Assembly: GCA_014075295.1 (NCBI GenBank)
Contig: CP046180.1
Location: forward strand, 490,040-554,039
DNA: 64,000 nucleotides
Direction: 5' to 3'
From: Candidatus Mycalebacterium zealandia
Lineage (GTDB): Bacteria > Desulfobacterota_D > UBA1144 > Nemesobacterales > Mycalebacteriaceae
Numbering within the stretch: the stretch's first letter is position 1; every line of letters begins with the position of its first letter. The notes beneath the pieces were generated by a model. The model searched no databases, was not told where the DNA came from, and saw only the letters and a program-made list of their open reading frames with translations. A program made the translations under genes and the position numbers. Shown piece after piece: positions 21,522 to 31,027 of this stretch.

Positions 21522-23246
21522 TCAAGCAGGTTGATTTGCCATAGGCGACAGGTTGCGGCAGAAGTCAACCGCTTTTGAGGTTTCAATGTTTTCAGTTTTA
21601 TCCGTGAGGCGGTTTTTGATTTCAACCGTTCCGTCTTTGAGCCCTTTTGGTCCCACAACAACATGAAACGGCGCGCCCGTTAATTCGCAGTCTTTGAATT
21701 TCACGCCCGCGCTTTCGTCCCTGTCATCAATCAGGGCGTCCGCGCCGGACTTAACAAGCCCGTTGTAAATCTTTTCCGCCACCGAAACGGTCTGCTCGTC
21801 TCCCATGCTTGTCGGAATGACGGCGATTTCAAAAGGCGCGATTGCGGGCGGAAACACCATTGATTTTCCGTCGTTGTTCTGCTCTATCGCGGCGGCAACG
21901 GTTCTGCCTATGCCAATTCCGTAGCACCCCATCACAAACGGTTTTTCCTTTCCGTCTTTGTCGGTGAATGTCGCCTCCATCGCCTCGCTGTATTTTGTTC
22001 CGAGCAGAAACACATGCCCGACCTCTATGCCCCGTATTGACGAAAGCGCCCCGCTGCATTCCGTGCAACCGTCTCCGTTTTTGGCAACATGTATGTCGGC
22101 AAACGAGTCGGGCTCAAAGTCCCGTCCCTCGGCGACGTTTATCAGGTGAAAGTCTTTTTTGTTCGCGCCCACGACCGCGCCGCTCATGCCTTTGATTGAA
22201 AAGTCCGCGACCGTGTTAATTTTTTCCTTCATTTCCACGGGTCCCGAAAATCCGACCGCGCCTCCCGACACGCGCAGAATTTCTTCCTTGTTCGCGAGTT
22301 CCGCGGTTTGCGCGCCGAGAAACTTTTTGAGTTTTGTCAGGCTGAGTTCCCTGTCGCCGCCAACAAGGGCGGAAACGGTTCCGGCGTCAGTTTTCACAAT
22401 CAGGGTTTTTATCAGATTTGACGGCTTGGTTTTGAGCAGCTTCGCCACGTCCTCAACGGTTTTCATTCCGGGCGTTTCCACTTCTTTGATTTGTTCGGGA
22501 CTGTTTTTTGTTTGCGCGCTTTTGGTTTTGGCAATGCCCGCGAGTTCAAGGTTTGCGGCGTAACCGCACTTTTCGCAAGACATCACAACGTCCTCGCCGC
22601 TTTGCGCGAGCACCATAAACTCATGCGATTCACTGCCTCCGATGCTGCCCGTGTCCGCGATTACGGCGCGAAAATCAAGTCCGCACCGTTCAAAAATTCT
22701 GCCGTAGGCTTTATACATTTTCTCGTATGATTTTTTCGCCTCTTCAACCGAGATATCAAAACTGTAAGAGTCCTTCATTATAAATTCCCGCGCGCGCATC
22801 ACGCCGAAACGCGGGCGGATTTCGTCTCTGAACTTTGTCTGAATCTGGTAGAGGTTTTTGGGCAGGTCTTTGTATGAGCGCAGAGTCGCCGCGGCGATTT
22901 CAGTTATGACTTCCTCGTGTGTGGGTCCGATGCAGAAATCACGCTCGGCTCTGTCTTTGAAGCGCAGAAGCTCTTTTCCGTAGTAGTCCCACCTGCCGCT
23001 TTTTTTCCATAATTCCGCGGGCGCGACTGCGGGAAGGAGCAACTCAACCGCTCCCGAAGAGTTCATTTCGTCCCGCACAATCTCCTCGATTTTTCTGATG
23101 GAACGCAAGCCGAGCGGCAGATAGTCGTATATTCCCGCCGCGACTTTTCTTATCATTCCCGCCCTCGTCATAAGTTTGTGACTCGCGACTTCGGCGTCCG
23201 AAGGGTCGTTCTTGAGGGTCGGTATGAAGTAGGAGGAAAATCTCAA
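21522..23246 (-). CDS. proS: Prolyl-tRNA synthetase (bacterial type, with editing domain)
   Basis: ProS charges tRNA-Pro. The class II motifs are present: motif 1 region SSYFIPTLKNDP to SHKLMTRAGMIRK, motif 2 FRDEIRPRFGVMRAREFIMKD, and motif 3 GCYGIGIGRTVAAAIEQ. An INS editing domain (about residues 225-400, with KTLIVK and VGGDRELSLTKL) marks the bacterial form that hydrolyses mis-charged Ala-tRNA-Pro. The frame stays open to 23381, but TTG at 23246 gives the family's usual N-terminus (RFSSYF) and 574 residues, and avoids overlap with ispG. Confidence 0.94.
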   Translation of the reverse strand: MRFSSYFIPTLKNDPSDAEVASHKLMTRAGMIRKVAAGIYDYLPLGLRSIRKIEEIVRDEMNSSGAVELLLPAVAPAELWKKSGRWDYYGKELLRFKDRAERDFCIGPTHEEVITEIAAATLRSYKDLPKNLYQIQTKFRDEIRPRFGVMRAREFIMKDSYSFDISVEEAKKSYEKMYKAYGRIFERCGLDFRAVIADTGSIGGSESHEFMVLAQSGEDVVMSCEKCGYAANLELAGIAKTKSAQTKNSPEQIKEVETPGMKTVEDVAKLLKTKPSNLIKTLIVKTDAGTVSALVGGDRELSLTKLKKFLGAQTAELANKEEILRVSGGAVGFSGPVEMKEKINTVADFSIKGMSGAVVGANKKDFHLINVAEGRDFEPDSFADIHVAKNGDGCTECSGALSSIRGIEVGHVFLLGTKYSEAMEATFTDKDGKEKPFVMGCYGIGIGRTVAAAIEQNNDGKSMVFPPAIAPFEIAVIPTSMGDEQTVSVAEKIYNGLVKSGADALIDDRDESAGVKFKDCELTGAPFHVVVGPKGLKDGTVEIKNRLTDKTENIETSKAVDFCRNLSPMANQPA

Positions 23247-23271
23247 AGTTCTGTGTCCCGCCGCGCCGGTT

Positions 23272-24330
23272 TCATACGGCGTAGGTCTCAATCTCTTTGA
23301 TGAGTTCGTCAACAATTTGAGACTCTTTGAAAGAGCGGATGAGTTTGCCGTTTTTGTAAAGCATTCCTTTGCCGCGCCCACCGGCGATGCCGATGTCCGC
23401 GTCGCTTGCCTCGCCGGGTCCGTTCACGACGCAACCGAGAATGGCAATCTTGACGGGTCTGGGCAATGAAAGCGCGCCCGTGCGCTTTTCAACATCGCTA
23501 ACGAGTTTCATCAAATCTATTTCAAGCCGTCCGCAGCCGGGGCACGATATGATTTCAACTCCGCTTTTTCTCATACCTATTGATTTGAGGATGTTTATGC
23601 CAACCGTTACTTCATCAACGGGGTCTCCCGTGAGCGAAACGCGGATGGTGTCCCCGATTCCCTTTGCCAGCAGCGCGCCGATGCCGACCGAGGATTTTAT
23701 TGTTCCCATATTCGGGGTTCCCGCTTCGGTAACGCCGAGGTGAAGCGCGTATTCGGTCTGTTCCGCTATGATTTCATACGCCTCTATCATGCGTATTACA
23801 TCGGTGGATTTCACCGAGATTTTTATGTCGTGAAAGTTGAGATTTTCAAGAATTTCAACGTGCCTCATTGCGCTTTCGGCAAGCGCGGGAGCCGTGGGAG
23901 AGCCATGTTTTTTCAATATATCTTTTTCAAGAGAGCCCGAATTCACGCCTATTCTTATGGGAATGTTCCGGTCTTTACACGCGCTCACGACTTCTTTGAT
24001 TTTTTGTTCCGAACCGATGTTTCCGGGGTTGATTCTCATCGCGTCAACGCCTTGCGCAATTGAGGTCAGCGCGAGTTTGTGGTCAAAATGGATGTCGGAA
24101 ACAAGCGGTATTTTTGTTTGTTCTTTTATTTTTCCAAGCGCGTTTGCAGCGTCCATATCGGGAACGGCGAGGCGCACAATGTCGCATCCGGCTTCTTCAA
24201 GACGCCGGATTTCAGCAACAGTCGCCGCAACATCGCGCGTGTCGGTTTTCGTCATTGACTGAACCGAAACAGACGCGCCGCCGCCCACTTCAATATTGCC
24301 GATTTGAATTTTTCGGGAAATCCTGCGCAA
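23272..24330 (-). CDS. ispG: 4-hydroxy-3-methylbut-2-enyl diphosphate synthase (flavodoxin type)
   Basis: IspG carries out the penultimate step of the MEP isoprenoid pathway, converting MEcPP to HMBPP with a 4Fe-4S cluster. The 352-residue two-domain form has the TIM barrel (VQSMTKTDTRDVAAT, DIHFDHKLAL, MRINPGNIG) and the C-terminal cluster-binding domain with SCPGCGR and LGCVVNGPGEASDADIGIAGG, supplying the three cysteines and the glutamate. It starts with TTG, 35 bases after tsaB, and lies 25 bases before proS. Confidence 0.95.
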   Translation of the reverse strand: MRRISRKIQIGNIEVGGGASVSVQSMTKTDTRDVAATVAEIRRLEEAGCDIVRLAVPDMDAANALGKIKEQTKIPLVSDIHFDHKLALTSIAQGVDAMRINPGNIGSEQKIKEVVSACKDRNIPIRIGVNSGSLEKDILKKHGSPTAPALAESAMRHVEILENLNFHDIKISVKSTDVIRMIEAYEIIAEQTEYALHLGVTEAGTPNMGTIKSSVGIGALLAKGIGDTIRVSLTGDPVDEVTVGINILKSIGMRKSGVEIISCPGCGRLEIDLMKLVSDVEKRTGALSLPRPVKIAILGCVVNGPGEASDADIGIAGGRGKGMLYKNGKLIRSFKESQIVDELIKEIETYAV

Positions 24331-24365
24331 GACGCGGAAAAAAGTAGTTTATGAGCGCGGTAGTG

Positions 24366-25013
24366 TCAAGAATACAAGTTTTCCCTTACGTAGTTCGGGG
24401 AGAACGAAAAAGCCGTTTCGGTTTTCCCCTCCTCCATCAGACGTAAGCCCAAAGAGGCGCACACGGACGCTTTTGAGGAGACTATTGTGAAGTCCGCGAT
24501 TTCATCCGCGCCGCCCGAACCGTCTTCCTGCAAAACGCCCTGAACCGAACCCGCGTCCATTTCCGCGAGATGTTTTCTCATCTCGTCCGGTGTTGTTACG
24601 CTGTCGGGGCAAAGCCGCGTGAACCCTCCGTTTTCTTCTCTGAAAACCGCCCAGAAAAACAGCCCGCTTCTCGCGTTTATCGCCGCGCACACGGTTGTGC
24701 CGGGCTCAAACTTCGCGCTTGCCGCGAGTATATCAAGCGATGGAACGGGAGCGATGGGGATTTTCAGAGCGTAGGCGAAAGATTTTGCCGCCGCCGCGCC
24801 AACCTTCAGCGAGGTGAAAAAACCCGGTCCGGAGGAGACCGCAACACCGCGGATTTCATTTTTTGAAGTCGCGGTTTTTTTCAGGATTTCTTCAAATGAC
24901 GGGACGAGTTCCTCGGCGTTTTTTGTAACCGGACGCTCCGCGAGTGTTTTTTCGCCGTCCGTGATAGCGATACTTCCCAGATGCGTGGAAGACTCAATCG
25001 CGAGGATTTTCAT
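24366..25013 (-). CDS. tsaB: tRNA threonylcarbamoyladenosine biosynthesis protein TsaB
   Basis: TsaB is the inactive ASKHA-fold partner of TsaD in making t6A37 on ANN-decoding tRNAs. The 215-residue protein opens with MKILAIESSTHLGSIAI, and contains VSSGPGFFTSLKVGAAAAKSFA, the dimer-interface signature of the family, and AINARSGLFFWAVF. The zinc-binding histidines of TsaD are missing, as expected. Two bases separate it from recA upstream. The other t6A genes are not in this window. Confidence 0.9.
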   Translation of the reverse strand: MKILAIESSTHLGSIAITDGEKTLAERPVTKNAEELVPSFEEILKKTATSKNEIRGVAVSSGPGFFTSLKVGAAAAKSFAYALKIPIAPVPSLDILAASAKFEPGTTVCAAINARSGLFFWAVFREENGGFTRLCPDSVTTPDEMRKHLAEMDAGSVQGVLQEDGSGGADEIADFTIVSSKASVCASLGLRLMEEGKTETAFSFSPNYVRENLYS

Positions 25014-25015
25014 TT

Positions 25016-26038
25016 TCAGGAATCTTTGACTCCCGCTTTTTCCAGAATTTTCTTCCGGATTTCGCGGGCTACCGGAAGGTTTTCCGCCAGAAACTCAAAT
25101 GATTTTTGGCGACCCTGTCCGAGTTTTTTTCCGTCGTAGGAGTAATGTGCGCCTTTCTGTTCAACGATGCCGTATTGCGCTCCAATGTCCAGAAGTTCTC
25201 CGAATTTGGAAATGCCTTTGCCGTAAACTATCTCCACCTCAGCCGCTCTGAACGGCGGGGCGACTTTGTTTTTCACAACGCGCACGCGCGCTTTAATTCC
25301 CGTAATGTTCTCGTTTTTGTCTTTGACAGACGCGACTCTTCTAATGTCCATTCTTACGGATGAATAGAAGCGCAGAGCCATTCCTCCGGTTGTGGTTTCG
25401 GGATTCATATATGCGGGAACGCCGATTTTCTGTCTTGTTTGATTGATGAAAAGAACGGTCGTGCCCGATTTGTTGACGTTGCCCGTAAGTTTTCTCAACG
25501 CCTGCGACATCAGACGCGCCTGAAGTCCCACGTGAGAGTCTCCCATTTCGCCGTCTATCTCCGCTTTTGGCACAAGCGCGGCAACCGAGTCAATCACTAT
25601 CAAATCAACCGCGCCGCTTTTTACAAGAGTGTCAACGATTTCAAGCGCCTGCTCGCCGCTGTCAGGCTGTGAAACAAGAAGATCTTTCAGTTTGACCCCC
25701 AAAGCCGCCGCGTAGCGCGGGTCAAGCGCGTGTTCGGCGTCCACAAAAGCCGCCGTGCCACCGCTTTTTTGACATTCTGCGACCGCGCCTATGGCAATGG
25801 TTGTTTTTCCCGATGATTCCGCGCCGTATATCTCAACAACTCTTCCCCTTGGAAGCCCGCCGATTCCAAGCGCAATGTTAATTCCGATTGATCCGGTTGA
25901 AATCACTTGTATATCAGGCACTTTGCCGCCCGCACCGAGCGTCATTATCGCGCCTTCGCCGAACTGTTTTTCAATCAGCGAAATCGCCTTTTCAACCGAA
26001 TCGGAACGTTTTGAAGATTCAACTTTTTCTTTTGCCAT
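25016..26038 (-). CDS. recA: Recombinase RecA
   Basis: RecA forms filaments on single-stranded DNA for strand exchange and SOS induction. The 340-residue protein has the full core: Walker [10 protein letters not shown] at residues 72-80, the catalytic glutamate in [10 protein letters not shown], Walker [11 protein letters not shown], and the L1/L2 loop region with INQTRQKIG and NPETTTGG. The Walker A loop has alanine in place of the usual proline (GPESSGKTT). Its start overlaps the cinA 3' end by 20 bases, a common cinA-recA arrangement. Confidence 0.97.
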   Translation of the reverse strand: MAKEKVESSKRSDSVEKAISLIEKQFGEGAIMTLGAGGKVPDIQVISTGSIGINIALGIGGLPRGRVVEIYGAESSGKTTIAIGAVAECQKSGGTAAFVDAEHALDPRYAAALGVKLKDLLVSQPDSGEQALEIVDTLVKSGAVDLIVIDSVAALVPKAEIDGEMGDSHVGLQARLMSQALRKLTGNVNKSGTTVLFINQTRQKIGVPAYMNPETTTGGMALRFYSSVRMDIRRVASVKDKNENITGIKARVRVVKNKVAPPFRAAEVEIVYGKGISKFGELLDIGAQYGIVEQKGAHYSYDGKKLGQGRQKSFEFLAENLPVAREIRKKILEKAGVKDS

Positions 26039-27281
26039 TTTTTACTCCATTTTTTGGTTGAGCCGCTTCCATTATCATGTAAAGCGCGCGCGCCACCGAG
26101 TGCCGTCTCACGCGGTCTCGGCTTCCCGTGAATTGAAACTTTCCGCAAACAGCGTCCGCAACAGATTTACCCGCGATTGTGGCAATGTAAACAGTTCCCA
26201 CCGGCTTTTCAAACGAGCCTCCTCCGGGTCCCGCGATTCCTGTTATTCCGACTCCGATGTCCGAGTCGAAACGCTTTTGAGTCCCCGCCGCCATAGCGCG
26301 GGCGACCTCGGCGCTGACCGCGCCTTTTTTCTCAATCACATCTTGGGCGACCCCGAGCAGGTCGCTTTTTGAGCGGTTTGAATAGGGGATAACTCCGCCG
26401 GTGAAATATTTTGAACTTCCGGCGGTTTGCGTCAGATTGGACGCGAGGATGCCCGCCGTGCAGGATTCCGCCACGGAGACCGTGAGGTTTTTCTCAAGAA
26501 GGATTTGCGCGACCGTTTCGGCAAGAGTCGCGCCTGAAACTGAAAAGACGTTTTTCCCCAGTCGCTTTTTTATTTTTTCCGCCGCGTTCCCGACAATTTT
26601 GGGATCGCTCGCGTGGGAAATCCGTACTTCAATCTCATAGTCCCTCACAATTCTGTATGAGATGTCCGCGTTTTTTATCTTCATTTTTTCAACCTTACGA
26701 GCAAGTTCGGATTCGGGAATGCCGAAAACACCGACGGCTTTGAGCGAGTGCTTCTCCGCGCCGCTTCTTTTTTGTATGTCCGGCACGACAAATCCGGTTG
26801 TCATTGCCTGGAATTCGCGGGGAACACCCGGAAGGAAATAAAAAACCGCCCGCTTTGACTCACACATAAACCCTGCGGAAGTGCCTTTGGAATTGGGAAT
26901 TACGCATGCGCTTTCGGGCATCATCGCCTGTTTTTTGTGAGATGCGAGGACGCGCCGCTTCATTTTTTTGAGCGCGGTTCTGACGTGTTCAAGTGCTTCG
27001 GGGTTTGATTTGAGCGGCTCTCCGAAAAAGTCCGCCGCGCACGCCGCCGTTAAATCATCGGGAGTGGGCCCCAGTCCGCCGCACACAATCACAAAGCCGG
27101 ATTGTTCCGCGCGCCGCAAAGCGTCTTTTATTTCTTTTTTATTGTCTCTTACGGATGTTCTGCGTACCGGAGGAGACAGTCCGGCGGCAACAACCTCTCC
27201 GGCCGCGAAAGAAAAGTTGCGGTCTTCGGTTGTTCCCGAAAGAACTTCGTCTCCTATTGAAATGAACTCTATGCCGGGCAA
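26019..27281 (-). CDS. cinA: CinA (NMN deamidase / damage-linked nucleotide hydrolase)
   Basis: A 420-residue two-domain CinA. The N-terminal molybdopterin-binding-like domain ([39 protein letters not shown]; about 1-170) has ADP-ribose pyrophosphatase activity in characterised homologues. The C-terminal PncC domain ([14 protein letters not shown], then [12 protein letters not shown]; about 255-410) deamidates NMN. Start is TTG. It lies six bases after pgpA and overlaps recA by 20 bases. Confidence 0.92.
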   Translation of the reverse strand: MPGIEFISIGDEVLSGTTEDRNFSFAAGEVVAAGLSPPVRRTSVRDNKKEIKDALRRAEQSGFVIVCGGLGPTPDDLTAACAADFFGEPLKSNPEALEHVRTALKKMKRRVLASHKKQAMMPESACVIPNSKGTSAGFMCESKRAVFYFLPGVPREFQAMTTGFVVPDIQKRSGAEKHSLKAVGVFGIPESELARKVEKMKIKNADISYRIVRDYEIEVRISHASDPKIVGNAAEKIKKRLGKNVFSVSGATLAETVAQILLEKNLTVSVAESCTAGILASNLTQTAGSSKYFTGGVIPYSNRSKSDLLGVAQDVIEKKGAVSAEVARAMAAGTQKRFDSDIGVGITGIAGPGGGSFEKPVGTVYIATIAGKSVADAVCGKFQFTGSRDRVRRHSVARALYMIMEAAQPKNGVKNGKRKS

Positions 27282-27287
27282 ATCACT

Positions 27288-27746
27288 CTAAACCTCAAAA
27301 AAACTCAGTACCCCGACCGCTACCGCGGCGAGCAGTCCCGCGTAAACATCGTCAAGAACTATGCCCCATCCGCCGGGCAACTTCTCAATTCGGCGCGAAG
27401 GATATATTTTTACAATGTCGAAAATTCTGAAAAGCGCAAATCCAGCAACGATTTCAACAACCGCGCCCGAAGACACAAGCATTGCGGTAAAAAATCCCGC
27501 CGCTTCGTCCATGACGATTTTCTGCGGGTCTTTTTCACCGAAAGCCTCCGCCGCTCTGCCGCACACAAAAACGGACGCAAGCGTAAAAACAGCCCAGAAA
27601 AGCGCGAAACTTCCCGTGCTCATATCCGACAGAAAAAGCACGTAAAAAACCGCCGCGCCCGCCGTGCCGAGGGTGCCCGGAGCGAAAGGCGCGTATCCCA
27701 GACCGAAAAGCGAAGAAACAATTTTATCGGGCGTTCCGGGGTTCAG
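27288..27746 (-). CDS. pgpA: Phosphatidylglycerophosphatase A, probable CTG start
   Basis: PgpA dephosphorylates phosphatidylglycerophosphate to phosphatidylglycerol in the inner membrane. The first in-frame ATG, GTG or TTG (27641) gives only 117 residues and cuts off the family's N-terminal motif. Reading upstream in the same frame gives GLGYAPFAPGTLGT, the diagnostic PgpA segment, back to CTG at 27744-27746, which overlaps the ogt stop as CTGA. This yields 152 residues with KIVMDEAAGFF and PGGWGIVLDDVYAG. No ATG, GTG or TTG exists between the upstream in-frame TAA and 27641, so an unusual start (CTG, or ATT further in) is needed unless the sequence has an error. Confidence 0.82.
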   Translation of the reverse strand: MNPGTPDKIVSSLFGLGYAPFAPGTLGTAGAAVFYVLFLSDMSTGSFALFWAVFTLASVFVCGRAAEAFGEKDPQKIVMDEAAGFFTAMLVSSGAVVEIVAGFALFRIFDIVKIYPSRRIEKLPGGWGIVLDDVYAGLLAAVAVGVLSFFEV

Positions 27747-28276
27747 TTTGCGTCTCCCGATTCCATCGTAAGAAGGATTTTTTTCATCTTAACTCCCCCG
27801 TCTCCGCTGAATCCGCCGAGCCCTTTTTTACCGACAACTCTGTGGCACGGAACCATTATGAGAAAAACATTCGCCGCGACCGCTCCGGCGACCGCCCTGC
27901 GGTATTTCTCTCCGCCGAGCGCGGCGGCAATTTCAGAGTAAGTACGTGTCTGACCGGCTGGAATTTTTGATATTTCTCTCCACACCTTGACGCGGAATTC
28001 AGACGCTTCGGGGAACACAAAATCTCCGGAGTTTTCCCCGTTTAAGTAAGGCGAGTGTTTTTCGCCTTTGAAACAGGACGACACTTTCGCAAGGCATTCA
28101 TCAAGGGTTTTCATTACTTCGGGAGAAATTTCGCGTTGCGGAGCGTTCAAATCCGCGTCCGCACTTTTTTTAAATGAGACGGAAACGCTTCGCAGACCCC
28201 GCCGACACGCATGCGCGGTTACGCAAACCCCGCCGTCTATCTCAAGAGTTTTGGAAAAAACAGGTTGCCGTTTCAT
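27743..28276 (-). CDS. ogt: Methylated-DNA--protein-cysteine methyltransferase
   Basis: This suicide enzyme repairs O6-methylguanine by transferring the methyl group to its own cysteine. The active-site motif VPCHRVVG lies near residue 142, followed by GLGGFSGDGGVKMKKILL; upstream are the helix-turn-helix region (QTRTYSEIAAALG) and the arginine finger in YRRAVAGAVAAN. The frame is open to 28324, but ATG at 28276 gives the usual 177-residue length. It is first in the ogt-pgpA-cinA-recA-tsaB-ispG-proS series and divergent from parA. Confidence 0.9.
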   Translation of the reverse strand: MKRQPVFSKTLEIDGGVCVTAHACRRGLRSVSVSFKKSADADLNAPQREISPEVMKTLDECLAKVSSCFKGEKHSPYLNGENSGDFVFPEASEFRVKVWREISKIPAGQTRTYSEIAAALGGEKYRRAVAGAVAANVFLIMVPCHRVVGKKGLGGFSGDGGVKMKKILLTMESGDAN

Positions 28277-28305
28277 TTGAGAAAACCGCCCCGTAAGACT
28301 ATAAT
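28277..28305 (+). promoter_or_regulatory. Putative sigma70-type promoter of parA operon
   Basis: TTGAGA at 28277-28282 and a perfect TATAAT at 28300-28305 with a 17-base spacer, in the divergent gap between ogt and parA. Predicted start near 28312, leaving a leader of about 70 bases before the GTG start of parA. Confidence 0.6.
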
Positions 28306-28381
28306 TCAGGAGTAGGCATTGCAAGATTGAAACCGTTTTTGAATTGGAAAATCTTCTTCACAAATCACAAGGGTTGCGCCT

Positions 28382-29206
28382 GTGGCGAAAATCATAGGAA
28401 TTGTTAACCAGAAGGGCGGAGTGGGGAAAACCACGACCGCCGTCAACCTTTCTGCGAGTTTCGCCATGTTGGGGCGGAAAACTCTGCTTGTGGACTGCGA
28501 CCCTCAGGGCAACTCATCAAGCGGTGTGGGCGTTGAGCGCGCCGTGGAAAACGGGGCCGCCGTAACTGTTTACGGCGTTCTAATCGGCGGTGAATCTCTC
28601 ACGGACTGCATACGGAAGGTCTATCCCGACTCATTCGGCGACAAGTTTGATGTTATACCTTCGGACGCCAATCTTACGGGTGCGGAGGTTGAACTGCTTA
28701 ACCTTGAAGGCAGGGAATATATTTTGAAAAAATCCCTCGGCGAAGTTTCGGACGCCTACCAATACATAATAATAGACTGCGCGCCCTCGCTTAACATTCT
28801 GTCAGTCAACGCGCTCACGGCGGCGGATTCGGTAATAATTCCCATACAGTGCGAATATTACGCGCTTGAAGGGCTTGCGCACATAAAAAACGCCATCGGT
28901 CTGGTGCGCAGACGCATCAACCCGGCGCTTTCGGTTGAGGGCTATCTGCTGACGATGTTTGACACGAGAAACAACATATGCCATTCGGTTGCCCGCGAAA
29001 TAAGAAACCATTTCGGCGATGACACTTTCAGCACCGTCATATCAAGAAATGTCCGCCTCGCCGAATGTCCGAGTCACGGCAAACCGGTTGTGATTTATGA
29101 CAACGAATCTCAAGGCGCGCGCGATTATATGTCGCTCGCGGAGGAAATAATCAAGAAAAACGGAGGTGTTCCAAATGAGGAAAAACACGCTTGGCAAAGG
29201 ACTTGA
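28382..29206 (+). CDS. parA: Chromosome partitioning ATPase ParA/Soj
   Basis: ParA-type Walker ATPase that binds DNA in the ATP state and moves ParB-parS complexes. The 274-residue protein starts with GTG and shows the deviant Walker A KGGVGKTTTAVNLS, switch LLVDCDPQGNSSSGVG, and Walker B YIIIDCAPSLNILSVNAL. It has no N-terminal DNA-binding extension, so it is the chromosomal Soj type. parB overlaps its 3' end by 32 bases. The usual gidA/rsmG neighbours are not in this window. Confidence 0.94.
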   Translation: MAKIIGIVNQKGGVGKTTTAVNLSASFAMLGRKTLLVDCDPQGNSSSGVGVERAVENGAAVTVYGVLIGGESLTDCIRKVYPDSFGDKFDVIPSDANLTGAEVELLNLEGREYILKKSLGEVSDAYQYIIIDCAPSLNILSVNALTAADSVIIPIQCEYYALEGLAHIKNAIGLVRRRINPALSVEGYLLTMFDTRNNICHSVAREIRNHFGDDTFSTVISRNVRLAECPSHGKPVVIYDNESQGARDYMSLAEEIIKKNGGVPNEEKHAWQRT

Positions 29207-30071
29207 AGCGCTTATCGGTGATGAGAGTGAAGTTTCGGAAGGCGTTTACATGACAGTGCCGACCGTCCGGCTCAAGCCCGGCGCGACACAGCCGAGAACT
29301 GAGTTCAATTCCGCCGCGCTTGACGAACTTGCGGTTTCAATCAGGGAAAAGGGCTTGATTCAGCCGTTGATTGTCCGCAAGAGCGGAAACACATACGAGA
29401 TAATCGCCGGAGAGAGAAGGTGGCGCGCGGCACAGAAAGCGGGCGTTCACGAGGTTCCGGTAATTGTGCGCGACCTTGCAGACGGCGAATCGCTTGAGAT
29501 GGCTCTGATTGAAAACATTCAGCGTGAAGATCTTAATCCTGTTGAAGAGGCGCTCGCGTATGAGCAGCTCATATCGGAGTATGGTTTGACGCACGAAGAT
29601 ATGTCAAAGCGGGTCGGCAAAAGCAGGGCGGCGATTACGAACTCGTTGCGGATTTTGAAACTTTCGGACGCATCCTGCGAGGCGCTTGTGTCCGGCGGGA
29701 TTTCAACGGGGCACGCAAGAGCACTTCTGGGGCTTAAGTTCGCCGCGGATGAAGGCGCAGTTGTCGAGAGAATTGTGTCGGGCGGTTTATCCGTGCGGCA
29801 GACCGAACAACTTGTAAAAACAATCAACGCTTCCGGCTCTTCCTCTTCGGGCGGTTCATCAAACCGGTCCGCCGCTTCGCAACCCGACATATATCTCAAG
29901 CGCGCGGAGCGTTCAATGCGCGAGGCTCTTGGCGCGAAAGTGAGCATCAAAGGCGGCAGGGAAAAAGGCAGCATTGTGATTCAATACTCATCCCCGGACG
30001 ATCTTGAGAGACTGTCATTTGAGATAGCGGGCGGGGCGTCTGTGATTCCCACTAAGGGCGCGAAGACCTGA
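29175..30071 (+). CDS. parB: Chromosome partitioning protein ParB/Spo0J
   Basis: ParB binds parS and spreads as a CTP-dependent clamp. The 298-residue protein has the RGKGLEAL-like start (NTLGKGLEALIGDE), the CTPase box with GERRWRAAQKAG and the arginine patch ENIQREDLNP, then the helix-turn-helix (LTHEDMSKRVGKSRAAITNSLRIL) and a C-terminal dimerisation domain after a serine-rich linker. ATG at 29175 is preferred over GTG at 29166 because GGAGG lies eight bases upstream of the ATG. No parS palindrome was noticed in the window. Confidence 0.94.
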   Translation: MRKNTLGKGLEALIGDESEVSEGVYMTVPTVRLKPGATQPRTEFNSAALDELAVSIREKGLIQPLIVRKSGNTYEIIAGERRWRAAQKAGVHEVPVIVRDLADGESLEMALIENIQREDLNPVEEALAYEQLISEYGLTHEDMSKRVGKSRAAITNSLRILKLSDASCEALVSGGISTGHARALLGLKFAADEGAVVERIVSGGLSVRQTEQLVKTINASGSSSSGGSSNRSAASQPDIYLKRAERSMREALGAKVSIKGGREKGSIVIQYSSPDDLERLSFEIAGGASVIPTKGAKT

Positions 30072-30072
30072 A

Positions 30073-30339
30073 GTGAAAAGTTTTGATGTGAAAATTGAGA
30101 TTCGCCCCGCAAAGGGCGTGCTTGACCCTCAAGGCAAAACCGTGCTTTCCGCGCTTGGAAAACTCGGTTTCAGCGATGTTATGTCCGCGACCGTGGGCAA
30201 ACTTATAGAGTTGAGGGTGGGGTGTTCCGATGAGAAATCCGCGCGCGAGTTAGCTGACCGGATGTGTTCCGAGATCCTTGCCAATCCGGTCATAGAGGTT
30301 TTTTCAGTAGAGGTTGCTGAGGCGCGGGGCGATGGCTGA
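30073..30339 (+). CDS. purS: FGAM synthase subunit PurS
   Basis: PurS is the small bridging subunit of the three-part FGAM synthase (PurS-PurQ-PurL), which converts FGAR to FGAM in purine synthesis. The 88-residue protein has KIEIRPAKGVLDPQGKTV at the N-terminus and a C-terminal NPVIEVFSVEV strand typical of the family. GTG start one base after parB; purQ overlaps its 3' end. The presence of PurS implies a small-type PurL elsewhere. Confidence 0.93.
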   Translation: MKSFDVKIEIRPAKGVLDPQGKTVLSALGKLGFSDVMSATVGKLIELRVGCSDEKSARELADRMCSEILANPVIEVFSVEVAEARGDG

Positions 30340-31027
30340 GTTCGGGGTTGTTGTTTTTCCGGGCTCAAACTGCGATGAGGATTGCGCGCGCGCGGTCAGA
30401 AGTTTGGGGCACGGAAGTGTGAAAGTTTGGCACGAGGAAACATCGCTCGGCGGAATTGACTGCGTTGTAATCCCCGGAGGGTTTTCCTACGGCGACTATT
30501 TGAGAACGGGCGTAATGGCGTCTTTTTCCCCGATAATGGAAGAGGTAAAAAGTTTCGCGCGTGCGGGCAAACCTGTGATTGGAATTTGCAACGGGTTTCA
30601 GATTCTTGCCGAATGCGGGCTGCTTTCGGGCGCTTTTGTGCGCAATTCAAGTTTGAAATTTGTCTGCGACTGGACGCATGTGCGCGTTGAAAACATTAAT
30701 ACGCCTTTCACTTCGGCTTTCAAAAAAGGCGAGGTTTTGAGAATTCCCGTTGCCAACGCCGAGGGGGCTTTTTTCTGCCGCGAAGATGAAATTGCGGAAA
30801 TAGAGAGCAAAGGGCGGATTGTTTTCCGCTACTGTTCGGCTGACGGTGACGTGACCGCCGAAGCAAACCCGAACGGCTCGGTTTCGGGTATAGCCGGAAT
30901 TTGCGGAGCGGTAAATGTGCTTGGAATGATGCCGCATCCGGAAAGGTGCTGTGATGAGGTTCTCGGCGGAGATGACGGCGCGGGGATTTTTGAATCTGTC
31001 GCGGAGTTTGTTTCGCGCGAAGGTTGA
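30332..31027 (+). CDS. purQ: FGAM synthase glutaminase subunit PurQ
   Basis: PurQ is the class I glutamine amidotransferase that feeds ammonia to PurL. The 231-residue protein has FGVVVFPGSNCDEDCARA at the N-terminus, the catalytic cysteine in GICNGFQILAECGLL, and the histidine-glutamate pair in GMMPHPERCC. The frame opens at 30314, but ATG at 30332 gives the family N-terminus and overlaps purS by eight bases. Confidence 0.95.
   Translation: MAEFGVVVFPGSNCDEDCARAVRSLGHGSVKVWHEETSLGGIDCVVIPGGFSYGDYLRTGVMASFSPIMEEVKSFARAGKPVIGICNGFQILAECGLLSGAFVRNSSLKFVCDWTHVRVENINTPFTSAFKKGEVLRIPVANAEGAFFCREDEIAEIESKGRIVFRYCSADGDVTAEANPNGSVSGIAGICGAVNVLGMMPHPERCCDEVLGGDDGAGIFESVAEFVSREG

Noticed and set aside
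28277..30071. Search for a parS palindrome (TGTTTCACGTGAAACA-like) near parAB
   Set aside because: None was noticed in the window by reading; parS may be elsewhere.
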